From Elephas maximus indicus (Eukaryota > Chordata > Mammalia > Proboscidea > Elephantidae): DNA of 64,000 nucleotides. Both the position numbers and the translations under genes were made by a program. Below the pieces are notes generated by a model. It was given only the letters and a program-made list of their open reading frames with translations. It made no database searches and was not told where the DNA came from. Of this stretch, positions 1 through 10,216 are shown one piece after another (positions within the stretch are counted from its first letter, which is position 1; each line of letters starts with the position of its first letter). The DNA is taken from the NCBI RefSeq assembly GCF_024166365.1, contig NC_064822.1, positions 147,504,823-147,568,822 on the forward strand, written 5' to 3'.

Positions 1-45
1 ACTCTGTCTTACAGGGTCACTATGAGTTGAAATTGATAGCAACAG
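1..45 (+). mobile_element. AfroSINE, 3' end only
   Basis: The first bases read 'ctctgtcttacagggtcac' followed by 'tatgagttgaaattg', which is the tail of an AfroSINE. The head lies outside the window. L1 sequence follows at once, so the SINE sits inside or at the edge of an L1. Confidence 0.75.
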
Positions 46-590
46 GCATACAAAATTCAACTGCTTTCCTATATACTGGCAATAAAGAAAACAAAAAAAG
101 AATTTGAAATTAACTTAAAAATTTTAAATAGCACATAAAAATTAAATATTTAGGTATAAATCTAACAAAATATATAAGGAATTCATGTGTGGAAAATAAC
201 AAGACTCGTGAATGAAATCAAACAAGAGCTAAATAAATGAAATTTATTTCCATGTTCATTGGTAGGAACACTCAACGGTATTAAGATGTCAATTCTTTCC
301 AACCTGACTTATAGATTCAAAGCAGTCCCAGTCAAAATTCTGACAAACTATATTTGGGAGATCAACAAACCGATTCTAAACTTTACTCAGAAAGCAAAAA
401 AACTAGAATAGCCAACACAACACTGAAGAAGTACAAAGCTGGAGGACTCATACTACCTGATTTCAAGACTTACTCTGAAGCTACAGAAATCAAGACAATG
501 GGGTACTGGTGAAAGAATAGATACATTGATTAATGGAAAAGAATAAAAACCAGAAATAGATCCATACAAATATAGTCAACCAAAACTCCA
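46..590 (+). mobile_element. L1 LINE fragment, 3' part of ORF2
   Basis: The sequence around 'caactgctttcctatatact' and the A-rich stretch after it match the C-terminal part of L1 ORF2, and the same block recurs in the larger L1 copy near 39.2-39.8 kb. Frames are broken by stops, so it is a dead 5'-truncated copy. The right boundary is approximate because another old L1 3' region follows directly. Confidence 0.7.
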
Positions 591-1258
591 TCACGAAAGG
601 ATAATCTTGCCAAAATGGCGTTTGACCAAGTGGACAGAACTTAACATCTCTCCCCAAAATTTGCTCTAAGTGGGTCATAGGCAAAGACAAGAAATCAGTT
701 ATATTTATGAGTCTAGAGCTCAGTGAGATCAAGACAGGAAATATAAGCCAGGTGATCAATCAACATCAACAGCAATGTCATGTTGATAGCATGTACCCTT
801 GAGTGATGTGATAAAAACAACATGTTATGTTTGTGGCTTTACTCCCCCAAATATAACATAATTTATAATCCTAGTCTAACCGTAAAAAAAAAAAAAAAGA
901 ATATCAGACAAAACCCAAATGTGGGACATTCTACAAAATTCCTGACCAGTAATCCTGAAAACTGTCAAAGCAGGTCATCAAAAACAAGGGAAGTCTGAGA
1001 AACTGTCACAGCAAGAGGAGCCTCAGGAAACATAAGGACTAAACGCACTGTTTGTAACCTGGATAGAATATTTGGACTAAAAAAAAAAAAACTCATTATT
1101 TAAATACTAAGGAAAGTTGAATAAATTTTGGGCTTTACTTAGTAATAATGTATCAATACTGGTTCAATAATTGTAACAAATGTGTCATGCTAACATAAGA
1201 TGTTAACAACAAGGAAAACTGAATGATGTGTGTATGAGAACTCTGTCTTAACCTCTAA
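591..1258 (+). mobile_element. Older L1 (L1M-like) 3' region, left part
   Basis: The phrases 'cctgaccagtaatcctgaaa' and 'gtcaaagcaggtcatcaaaa', and then the run toward 'gtatgagaactctgtctta', resemble the 3' UTR of the older mammalian L1M group. The element is cut by an AfroSINE and continues beyond it. Two A runs (near 882-897 and 1079-1092) lie inside. The family assignment is by eye. Confidence 0.55.
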
Positions 1259-1455
1259 GTAGCCCTGGTGGGGCAGTGACTAAACACTCAGCTGTGAATC
1301 AAATGATCTGCAATTCGAACCCACCAGCCACATTGTGGGATAAGGGTGTGGCAGTCTGCTTCCATAAAGATTTATAGCCTAGGAAACCTATGGGACAGTT
1401 CTTTGGCTTATAGGGCCTCTATGAATCAACTCTATGGCAGCGGGTTATTCAGTAT
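1259..1455 (+). mobile_element. AfroSINE, long form
   Basis: It begins 'agccctggtggggcagtg', carries a tRNA-like B-box area 'gcaattcgaacccaccagcc', then the middle block 'gtggcagtctgcttccataa' that defines the longer form, and ends near 'actctatggcagcgggtt'. It lies inside the L1M-like 3' region, which resumes immediately after. No clear target-site duplication is visible. Confidence 0.85.
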
Positions 1456-1515
1456 TACTTCTGTAAACTTTCCAGTGAATCTAAAGCTACTTTAAAATAA
1501 CTCTATTTAAAAACG
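1456..1515 (+). mobile_element. Older L1 (L1M-like) 3' end, right part
   Basis: 'ttctgtaaactttccagtga' and 'tctaaagctactttaaaata' are the terminal bases of an L1M-like 3' UTR. They complete the piece interrupted by the preceding AfroSINE. Confidence 0.55.
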
Positions 1516-2209
1516 TTTTTACTTAACTTGCCATATTGTTGTCCTTAGGTACCCTCGAGTCAGTTCTGACAGCAAACCTATGAGTCCTATGACATCCTCA
1601 CAATCGTTGTTATTCTTGAGTCCATTGTTGCAGCCACTGTGTCAGTCTATCTCATTGAAGGTCTTCCTCTTGTTTGCTGACCCTTTACTTTGCCAAGCAT
1701 GATGTCCTTCTCCAGGGACTGGTCCTTCCTGATAATACGTCCAAAGTATGTGAGACATTATCTCACCATTCTTGCTTCTAAGGAGCATTCTGGTAGTACT
1801 TCTTCCAAGACAGATTTGTTCGTTCTTTTTAAAGTTCATGGTATATGTAACGTTTTTCACCAATGCCACAATTCAAAGGTGTCGATTCTTCTTTGGTCTT
1901 CCTTATTCATCATCTAGCTTTCACAAGCATGTGATGCGATTGAAAATACCATGGCTTGGGTCAGGCGCACCTTAGTCTTCAAGGCAACATCTTTGCTTTT
2001 TGACACTTTAAAGAGGTCTTTTGCAGCAGATTTGCCCAGTGCAAAGGGTCTTTTGATTTTGTGACTGCTGCTTCCATGGGTGTTGATTGTGGATCCAAGT
2101 AAAATGAAATCCTTGACAACTTCAAACTTTTCTTCATTTTTCATGATGTTGCTTATTGGTCCAGTTGTGAGGATTATTGGTTTCTTTATGTCGAGGTTTA
2201 ATCCAGACT

Positions 2210-2258
2210 AAAGGATGTAAAAAAAAAAAAAATTTTTTTTTTTTTTTTTAAAGGATGT
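2210..2258. repeat. A14-T17 insert between 9-bp direct repeats
   Basis: The motif 'aaaggatgt' occurs at 2210-2218 and again at 2250-2258. Between the copies lie 14 A followed by 17 T and nothing else. Other copies of this RTE have a single 'gaaggctgt'-type stretch here, so the run plus one repeat copy is an insertion. It is perfectly palindromic in type (A then T). Confidence 0.85.
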
Positions 2259-3739
2259 GGTCTTTGATTTTCATCAGTAAATGCTTCAAGTCCTCTTCAC
2301 TTTCAGCAAGCAGGGTCTGTCATCAGCATAATGCAGATTGTTAATGAATCTTCCTCCCATCCTGATGCCCCATTCTTCTTCATATAGTCCAGCTTCTTGA
2401 ATTATTTGCTTAGCATAAAGATTGAATAGGTATGGTGAAAGGATACAACCCTGACACAAACCTTTTCTGACTTGAAACCACACAGTATTCCCTTATTCTG
2501 TTCCAATGACTGCCTTTTGGTTAATGTACAGGTTCTTCATGAGCACAATTAAGTGTTCTGGATTTCCCATTCTTCCCAGTGTTACCCATGATTTGTTATG
2601 ATCCACACAGTCGAAAGCCTTTGCATAGTCAATAAAACACAGGTAAACATATTTCTGGTATGCTCTGCTTTCAGCCAGGATCCATCTAACATCAGCAAGG
2701 ATATCCCTAGTTTCACACCCTCTTCTGAATCCGGCTTGAGTTTTTGGCAGTTGCCCATTCATATATATTAGTTATATTGTTCGATAATTTCCACATTCAG
2801 TTGGATCACCTTTCTTGGAAATAGGCATAAATATAGATCTCTTCCAGTTGGTTGGCCAGGTACCTGTCTTCCAAATTTCCTGGTATACATAAGTGAGCAC
2901 TTCCAGCACGTCATCTGTTTGCTGAAACATCTCAATTGGTATTCTGTCAATTCTTGGAGCCTTATTTTTTACCAATGCCTTCAGTGAAGCTTGGACTTCT
3001 TCCTTCAGTAGCATCTGTTCCTGATCATATGCTACCTCCTGAAATGGAACATCAACCAATTCTTTTCAGTATAGAGACCCTGTATTCCTTCCACCATTTT
3101 TTTGCTGCTTCCTGTGTTGTTTAATTTTTTTCCCATAGAATTCTTAACATTGCAACTTGAGGCTTGAAATTTTTCTTCAGTTCCTGCAGCTTGAGAAATG
3201 TTGACCATGTTCTTCCCTTTTGGTTTTGTATCTCCAGCTCTTTGCACATGCCATTATAATACTCCATTTTGTCATCTTGAGTGCCCTTTGAAATCATCTC
3301 TTCAGCTCTTTTACTTCATTTCTTCCTTCTGCTTTAGCTTCCTGAAGTTCAAGAGCAACTTTTAGAGTCTCTTCTGATTTTTGTTTTGGCCTTTTCTTTC
3401 TTTCCTGTTTTTTTATAACCTCTTGCTTTCTTCATGTATGAGGTCCTTGATGTCATTCCACAACTCTTCTGATCTTCAGTCATTAGTGTTCAATGGGTCG
3501 AATCTATTCTTGAGATGATCTCTAAACTCAGATGGGATATATTCAAGGTCATACTTTGGCTTTATGGACTTGTTCTAATTTTCTTCAGCTTCAGCTTGAA
3601 ATTACATATGAGCAATTGATGATCTCTTCCACACCAGTCCGCTGGCCTTGTTCTGATTGATGATATTGAGCTTTTCCATCATCTCTTTCCCCAGATGCAG
3701 TCATTTTGTTTCCTGTGTATTCCATCTGGCAAAGTCCAC

Positions 3740-3766
3740 ATGTATAAAAAAAAAAAAAAATGTATA
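3740..3766. repeat. Poly(A) insert between 7-bp direct repeats
   Basis: 'atgtata' at 3740-3746 is repeated at 3760-3766 with only A residues between. Other RTE copies have a single 'tgtgtatagtcg'-like stretch here. The form fits either slippage or an insertion of a bare poly(A) tail with a short target-site duplication. Confidence 0.65.
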
Positions 3767-4732
3767 GTCACCATTTATGTTGGTAAAAAAGTGTATTTGC
3801 AATGAAGAAGTCATTGGTCTTGCAAAATTCTATCACGCAATCTCCAGCATCGTTTCTATCACCAAGGCCTTATTTTCCAACTACTGATCCTTCTTTGTTT
3901 CCAACTTTCACATTCCAATCACCAGTAATTTTCAATATATCCTGATTGCATGTTTGATCAATTTCAGACTGCAGAATTTGGTAAAAATCTTCTATTTCTT
4001 CATCTTTGGCCTTAGTGGTTTGTGCATAAATTTGAACAATAATCATATTAACTGATCTTTCTTGAGGGTGTATGCATTTTATCCTATCACTGTCAGTGTT
4101 GTACTTCAGGATAGATCTTGAAATGTTCTTTTTGATGATGAATGCAATGCCATTCTTCTTAAAGTCATCATTACTGGCATAGTATACCATATGATTGTCT
4201 GATTCACAGTGGCAGTACCAATCCATTTCAGCTCACTAATGCCTAGCATATTGATGTTTATGTGTTCCATTTCATTTTTGACAATTTCAGTTTTCCTAAA
4301 TTCATACTTCATACGTTCCAGGTTCCAATTATTAATGGACATTTGCAGCTGTTTCTTCTCATTTTGAGTCATGCCACATCAGCAAATGAAGGTCCCGAAA
4401 GCTTGACTCCATCCATGTCATCAAGGCCAGTGCTACCTTCAGAAGGCAGCTCTTCTCCCGCCATTTTTTGAGTGCCTTCCAGCATTAGAGGCTCATATTC
4501 TAGCATTATATGAGACAATTTTCCATTGCTATTCATATGGTTTTCACTGGCTAATTCTTTTCAGAAGTAGACTGCTGGGTCCTTCTTCCTCGTCTGTCTT
4601 CATCTGGAAGCTCAGCTGAAATCTGTCCACCATGAGTGACCCTGCTGGTGTTTTTATACTGGTAGCATAGCTTCCAGAATCACAGCAAATGCAAGCTCCC
4701 ACAATACAACAAACTGAAAGACTCATGGGTCA

Positions 4733-4800
4733 TAGCATGTAGCAGAGCCAGAATTAGATACTAGACAGTCTGACCCCTAGGTCCCATCATCTACTGTTGA
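4733..4800 (+). mobile_element. MIR-like fragment
   Basis: 'gtagcagagccagaattaga' followed by 'ctagacagtctgacccct' resembles the 3' half of a MIR ('ggcagagctgggattcgaac ... cagtctgactcc'). It directly follows the RTE 5' end, so the RTE may have landed in a MIR. Confidence 0.45.
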
Positions 4801-4849
4801 ATAATATTAACTGTGAAAACAGTGATATAGGGAGAAGAATATATAGAGA

Positions 4850-5052
4850 GGAGCCCTACTGGTGCAATGGTTAAGCACTCTACTGTTAACTGAAAGGTTG
4901 GTGTTTAAACCCATCAGCCACTCTGTGAAAGAAAAGACCTAATGATCTGCTCCCCTAAAGATTTCAGTCTTGGAAACCCTATGGGGCAGTTGTACTCTGT
5001 CCTAAAGGGTCTGTATGAGTCGAAAATGATTCTACAGCACACTACAACAAAC
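4850..5052 (+). mobile_element. AfroSINE, long form
   Basis: It starts 'ggagccctactggtgcaatg', contains 'gatctgctcccctaaagatt' and 'ggaaaccctatggggcagtt', and ends near 'aaaatgattctacagcacac'. Candidate target-site duplications are 'atatagaga' (4841-4849) and 'ataaagaga' (5053-5061), which differ at one base. Confidence 0.85.
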
Positions 5053-5061
5053 ATAAAGAGA

Positions 5062-5540
5062 ACTAAGTTTGAGAAACGTGGGATTAACAAAGTTAAAGAA
5101 GTTTTTTTAATCAAATTATAATGTTTCTAGCACCTTTAGTGAGCTAACTTAACTATGACCATCCAAGAAAAGAATCACATTCAACCATAGAATCATTTAC
5201 CCCCTGGACCATGTGGTCTTGGAGCAGATCCTAGAAATTATGTCCCATAAAGTGTATACTCTAGGCAACAATGGCATGGCACACATACATCTGGCAAATG
5301 AATAAAATATTCTTCTGAACTCAACCCCAGGCATTGCAGATAAGATGTTATATTATTTGTGTATTTTTGTTTTGTTTTGTTCTGTTTAAATTGTTTGTTT
5401 TAAACAGGGGGAAAAAAAGACATACTAAGATACAATATATTATTTAGATCATTTGTCTCCATTTCATAGGAAAACTAAGGACAGGAAAAATATAAAAAGA
5501 AATATTTGTCATTAATTGCTGGTGTATTTCTCTGCTTAAC
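5062..5540. other. No gene seen: AT-rich sequence
   Basis: I see no coding signal or recognised repeat here. A short GTTTT-rich patch lies near 5370-5390. Confidence 0.5.
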
Positions 5541-5551
5541 TGAACAAATTT

Positions 5552-5735
5552 TCTTCTTGTTGTTGGGGGCCTTCAAACTGACTCTGACTCATAGAGACTG
5601 CATGTGACAGAGTGGCTGTAATCTTTATAGGTGTGGACCACCTGATATTTCTCCAGTGTAGTTGCTGTGTGGGTTTCAACCACCATCCTTTCAACTAGCA
5701 ACCGAACTCGTAACCATTGCAACACCAGGTTTCCT
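5552..5735 (-). mobile_element. AfroSINE, long form, minus strand
   Basis: On the plus strand the tail 'aactgactctgactcataga' comes first and the head 'cattgcaacaccaggtttcc' last. Target-site duplications are 'tgaacaaattt' (5541-5551) and 'tgaactaattt' (5736-5746), with one mismatch, which supports an ordinary target-primed insertion. Confidence 0.85.
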
Positions 5736-5746
5736 TGAACTAATTT

Positions 5747-6249
5747 GAGAGGTAGGATTATTTTATGTAATCAATCTTAGTTTGTTTTTCTATTTTCCCT
5801 GCCACCACTTTATTCTTTTTCTTCTGATTTGTCTTGCAATGATCACAGTGTAAAGGTGCTGTGCATTATAGGAGAAGAAAGAAAAAATCCTCATATCACT
5901 TCCACTTCCATATTTTAAAAGCAGGGAGTGAGTGATTGAGCTACTTTAGTAGCTTATGAAGTGTTTGGCTAAGAATTTCTTCTCTTCTGCTCCCTCTTAC
6001 CTAGTGGTGGAACAAGATAAAAAACACTCTACCTTGACTTCTCCTCTTCTGAAGATATGAGATGAAACAATCTGTAAAAATACTGTATGTAAATACCACT
6101 GAATAAGATTAACAGGAAAGATTGTCTACTATCTTCCCTGTCAAAGCCTAATATGACCTTACTTCATATAATTAAAAAATCTTTATGCTTACCCAATGAA
6201 TAGCATGTAGGGCTTAATCAAATGTGAACTATTCCATAGCAGTCAAAAT
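5747..6249. other. No gene seen: unique AT-rich sequence
   Basis: Five hundred bases without a recognisable repeat or coding pattern. They form the left flank of the EIF4A1 retrocopy. Confidence 0.5.
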
Positions 6250-7660
6250 AATAGCCTAGTTTCTAAGGATAGTGTCTGTGAGTCAAGATACCTGATCCAG
6301 AGGAAATGGTCCCAGTGGGATGGAGCCCAAAGGTATCATAGAGTGTAACTGGAATGAGATTGTTGACAACTTCAATGACAGGACACTCTCAGAGTCCCTG
6401 CTCCAAGGCATCTATTCCTATGGTTTTAAGAGGCCCTCTGCCATCCAGCAGTGAGCCATTCTTCCTTCTATCAAGGGTTATGCTGTGATCTCTCAAGCTC
6501 AGTCTGGGGCTGGGAAAACTGCCACTTTTTGCCATATCAATTCTGCAGCAGATTGAATTGGATCTAAAGGTTACCCAGGTCTTGGTCCTGGCTCCCACTC
6601 AAGAACTGGCCCAGCAGATACAGAAGGTTATGATGGCATTAGGAGATTACATGGGTGCCTCCTGCCATACCTACATGGGGGCACCAATGTGAGTGCTGAA
6701 GTGCAGAAGCTGCAGTTGGAGGCTCCCCATATCATTGTGGATACCTGAGGCTGTGTGTTTGATAAGCTTAATTGAATATACCTGTATCCCAAATACATTG
6801 AGATGTTTGTACTGGATGAAGCTGATGAAATGTTAAGCTGTGGATTCCAAGAACAGATCTATGACATATTCCAAAAGCTCAACAGCAGCACCCAGGTAGT
6901 TTTGCTATCAGCTACTACGCCTTCTGATGTGCTTAGGTGACCAAGAAGTTCATGAGGGACCCCATTCAGATTCTTGTCAAGAAGAAAGAATTGACCCTGG
7001 AGGGTATCTGCCAATTCTACATCAATGTGAAGAACATGAGGTGTAGAAGCTGGACACACTGTGTAATTTGTATGAAATCTTGACCATCATCCAGGCAGTC
7101 ATCTTCATTAACACCCAGAGGAAGGTTGATTGGCTCACTAGAAAGATGCACACCCGAGACTTTGTTGTCTCCGCCATACTTGGAGATATGGACCAAAAGG
7201 AACAAGATGGGAACATAAGGGAGTTCCGTTCTGGTTCTAGCAGGGTACTGATTACCATTGACCTACTGGCCAGAGACATTAATGTGCAGCAGGTTTCTTT
7301 AGTCATCAACTATGACCTTCCCACTAAGAGGAAAAACTATACCCAGAGAATTGGTAGTGGTGGACGTTTGGGCCGTGAAGGTGTGGGTATTAACATGATG
7401 ACAGAGGAAGACAAGCGGACTCTTCAGGATACCGAGACCTTCTACAACGACTCTATTGAGGAGATGTCCCTCAGTGTTGATGACCTCATCTGAGAGGGGC
7501 TGTCTGTCCTGCTACCTCACCCTGGCCAGGGCACAGTCCTGGGGGCCTGAGGAAGAGCAGGAGGGGTAGGAAAGGGAGCCAAGAGATGGAGATCTTGTCA
7601 TTCTTTTTCTTTTTCTTCTCTCTGAATGAATGTCAGTTTCTGAGACAAAAAAAATAGAAC
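6250..7660 (+). pseudogene. EIF4A1: EIF4A1 processed pseudogene
   Basis: This is an intronless copy of the mRNA for eukaryotic initiation factor 4A-I, the cytoplasmic DEAD-box RNA helicase of the eIF4F cap complex. The start ATG has become GTG (6272). A stop follows at the seventh residue of the protein, and others lie in the QQ(R)AI and GTPGR regions. The Walker-like AQSGTGKT is altered to AQSGAGKT (about 6497). The DEAD motif is kept (LDEADEM, about 6812). The last 141 codons (7068-7493) remain open, with helicase motifs SGSSRVLIT and [11 protein letters not shown]. The ending FYNDSIEEM fits EIF4A1 better than EIF4A2 (TVEEM). The EIF4A1-like 3' UTR runs to about 7646, ending in a short A run. 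No introns are present, so it is retrotransposed and not expressed as helicase. Confidence 0.93.
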
Positions 7661-8245
7661 AATAGATTTTCCATCCCAAAAAAGATAAGATATATAAAAC
7701 TAATTAGCCTGCCATTTGGAAATTGAAAATTGATGTAAGAGCTTCTCTAAATCTGACATGCATACGATTGCAACTGTACAGATAATTTTTATAGGACAAT
7801 CAAGGAGAAATCATATTGGTAAATACTGAACATGTATACTTGCAAACATACTTTATATGATTTAGTAATATTCTAAATTACTTTTATTTATTTGTCCAAA
7901 TAAACTATTAATGGTAAGTTCTCCTAAACATTTAAACCTATATTATTTATATAACTCATCTTGTAAAAGCATGGCCAGTGATGTTAGAACTATTGACAGG
8001 TATCATATTAATTAGTTAAGATTTTTTTCAGTTCGTAAATAAATACAATAAGACTCACCATGTTATTCATACACACACACACACACACACGCAATGTGTT
8101 TTTGGTCACCAGATTGATTAGTACAAAAAATATTAATAGATCAATTAAAATGCATTGAACTGACAGGAAAAATAATTAAACTCTACATGCCACTGATGAA
8201 GAGAAATTAGAGAAGAAGTTTTATAAGCACAACTTAAAGTTCATT
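7661..8245. other. No gene seen; contains a (CA)n microsatellite
   Basis: AT-rich sequence. A dinucleotide run of about ten CA units lies at about 8070-8090. Nothing else is recognisable. Confidence 0.6.
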
Positions 8246-8388
8246 CGCAGTTGGATCCCACCTAGCAACTCCGAGGAAGAAAGGCCTGGTGAAATGCTTC
8301 CATAAAGATTACAGTTCTGCTCTGTAACACATGGGGTCCACATGAATCAGAATCGACCCAATGGCAATGGGTCTGGTTTTTTGGTTTT
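8246..8388 (+). mobile_element. AfroSINE, 5'-truncated
   Basis: Only the body and tail are present: 'gaaatgcttccataaagatt', 'tgaatcagaatcgaccca' and 'atggcaatgggtctggtttt'. The tRNA-like head is missing. A T-rich stretch follows. Confidence 0.8.
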
Positions 8389-8519
8389 CATTAGTTTTTT
8401 TTTTTTTTTTATTTACTATTCCACAGACTTTTAACAGTATTCAAAAAGAATTGATGCCTTTATTAAATAACAAAGCTAAAGGCTGATGATAAGACTGATG
8501 CTAATAATGACTATCCCTT

Positions 8520-8690
8520 AATGAGTGCGTCACATGCTATAAGAATCAATGAGAGTGCTTAGCTTATGTTAGATCACGTAATCATCAAAAGATTCAGATG
8601 AAATAGATGTTGTTATCTCATTTTTACAGATCTGAAGATGCAGTTAAGCAAAGTTCAACGAACGTCTCGAAAGCCCTATCTTTTGTTTCC
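8520..8690 (+). mobile_element. MIR-like remnant
   Basis: 'gttgttatctcatttttaca' followed by 'gatctgaagatgcagtta' is a decayed MIR core ('ttatccccattttacagatg ...'). It is strongly diverged, so the edges are rough. Confidence 0.45.
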
Positions 8691-8789
8691 GAGCCAGTGT
8701 TCAACCACAAATATTTGAATCTAAAGTCCATGCACTTTTATTTGCTATGTTCTTGATTTGTTTTTAATTTACAACTTATGAAAAGCTCT

Positions 8790-8970
8790 ATGTACACTTT
8801 ACCTCATTTTATCTTATCCAAAACCATATTTTATCACATTCTTTTTATTCCCACCTTATGGAAAAAGAAATCTAAGTTTCACAGTTACTAAATATTCCAA
8901 AGTTCACAAAGCTGAAGCAGGAATCTGTATCCTTCCTTCTTCCTGGCACTGATGCTATGCTTTTGCGTTA
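8790..8970 (+). mobile_element. MIR-like remnant
   Basis: 'acctcattttatcttatcca' through 'ctaaatattccaaagttcac' and 'aagctgaagcaggaatctgt' follow the order of MIR landmarks. It is old and weak. Confidence 0.4.
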
Positions 8971-9000
8971 ATGTCTCCCCTTTCCTCTTAAGACTAAAAT

Positions 9001-9520
9001 GTTGTGGTTGTTAGGTGCCCTCAGGTAGGTTCTGATTCATAACGACCCCATGAACAACAGAACAAAATGCTGCCTAGTTGTGCACCATTCTCACAATCTT
9101 TGCTATATTTGAGTCCATTATGGCTGCCACTGTGTGGACCTCATTGAGGGTCTTCCTTTTTTTTTCTGCTGACCCTCTGCTTTACCAATCATAATGTTCT
9201 TCTCCAGGGATTGGTCCCTCCTGGTAATACGTCCAAAGTAAGTGAGACAAAGCCTGGCCATCCTCACTTCTAAGGAGCATTCTGGCTTCTGTACTTCTTC
9301 CACGACAGATTTGTTCATTTTTCTGGCAGTCTGTGGTACATTCAGTATTCTTTCCCAACACTATGATTCAAATACATCAATTCTTCTTCCGTCTTCCTTA
9401 TTCCTTGTCCAGCTTTCCCACGCATATGAGGCAATCGAAAATACTGTGGCTTGGGTCAGAACCACCATAGTCTTCAAAGTGATATCTTTGCTTTTTAGCA
9501 TTTTTAAGAAGTCTTTTGTA
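9001..9520 (-). mobile_element. RTE LINE, 3' end, 5'-truncated
   Basis: This is the terminal half kilobase of the same RTE family read on the minus strand, with its 3' end at 9001 ('ttgttaggtgccctcaggta'). It ends just short of the 'ttaaagaggtcttttgcagc' part of other copies. An AfroSINE follows 15 bases later. Confidence 0.88.
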
Positions 9521-9534
9521 TATAGTATTAGTGA

Positions 9535-9695
9535 AGGAGACCTGGTGCCACAGGATTAACAGCTCTGGCTGCCAACCAAAATGTCAGAAGTTTGAATCCA
9601 CCAGCTGCTCCTTGGAAACTCTATAGAACAGTTCTACTCTGTCCTTTAGGAGCACTATGAGTCAGAATTGACACAAAGGCAGTGGGTTTGGATAT
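9535..9695 (+). mobile_element. AfroSINE, short form
   Basis: 'ggagacctggtgccacagga' begins the head, and 'agctgctccttggaaactct' joins the B-box region directly to the tail, without the 'gtctgcttccataaagatt' block. That join defines the short form. The tail ends 'aggcagtgggtttgg'. Confidence 0.85.
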
Positions 9696-9719
9696 GCCAA
9701 GGGCAGTGCCGACCAATTG

Positions 9720-9810
9720 ATTCTTTTGTTCATTTTATCCTAACAAGATTATGAGATATTTATTATGCCATTAGACATGAGAACTGAGGTTCAAAGGGTT
9801 AGAATTGGAA
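9720..9810 (+). mobile_element. MIR-like fragment
   Basis: 'atcctaacaagattatgaga' followed by 'atgagaactgaggttcaaag' is a recognisable decayed MIR core. Confidence 0.5.
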
Positions 9811-10109
9811 GAATAATAAGAAAAATATTGAAGTAAAGAAAAATATAAAATTTACAAATTTAGGCCTGTTTATCATCTATTAGTATAGTAGAAGTAAATA
9901 CTTAAAACTGAGGACAAAAGAAAGAAATTGTAAGATCAATGAAACTAACCATGATTCCTTAGTAAAAAAAGATCATAAGTCTCTTCAGCCAACAGGCTAG
10001 CAGGGGCTTTTCCCATGGTGGTGGTTACAAGGTTCCCAAGAGACAGAAGCACAAGAAAATCCTAATAAGCAAGCACTTTTAATCACTCCTTGGATTATAT
10101 TGGTCATTT

Positions 10110-10214
10110 TGTCATGGTCAAGTTACTTAATTACACCACTCTGTAGTTTGATTTCCTCATCTATAAAATCAAAAGAATCAAGTGTCTACCTGATAGTGAT
10201 GAAGTGAATCTTAA
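10110..10214 (-). mobile_element. MIR-like fragment, minus strand
   Basis: 'gtcaagttacttaattacac' and 'gatttcctcatctataaaat' match the reverse complement of the MIR core. The inverted RTE that follows is inserted just beyond it. Confidence 0.55.
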
Positions 10215-10216
10215 TT

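Larger units (their letters stand above)
1536..4730 (-). mobile_element. RTE-clade (BovB-like) LINE, near full length
   Basis: This is about 3.2 kb of non-LTR retrotransposon read on the minus strand, with its 3' end at about 1536 ('ttgttgtccttaggtacc' on the plus strand). In element order the broken frames show an apurinic-like endonuclease (about 4372-3870: NMLGISELKWIGT, then GDWNVKVG) and a reverse transcriptase (about 2762-2286: FIDYAKAFDCVDH, GCILSPYLFNLY and the catalytic YADD). A C-terminal part follows near 2144-1914. A single EN-RT frame without an ORF1 fits RTE elements. Many stops and shifts show it is dead. It carries an A14T17 insert at 2219-2249 and an A run at 3747-3760. Its 5' end abuts a MIR remnant. 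Confidence 0.9.

Noticed and set aside
7068-7493. Working RNA helicase gene
   Set aside because: It lacks introns, its upstream part has lost the start codon and has stops, and the 3' UTR ends in an A run: a processed pseudogene.
8070-8090. CA repeat as a special signal
   Set aside because: An ordinary dinucleotide microsatellite.
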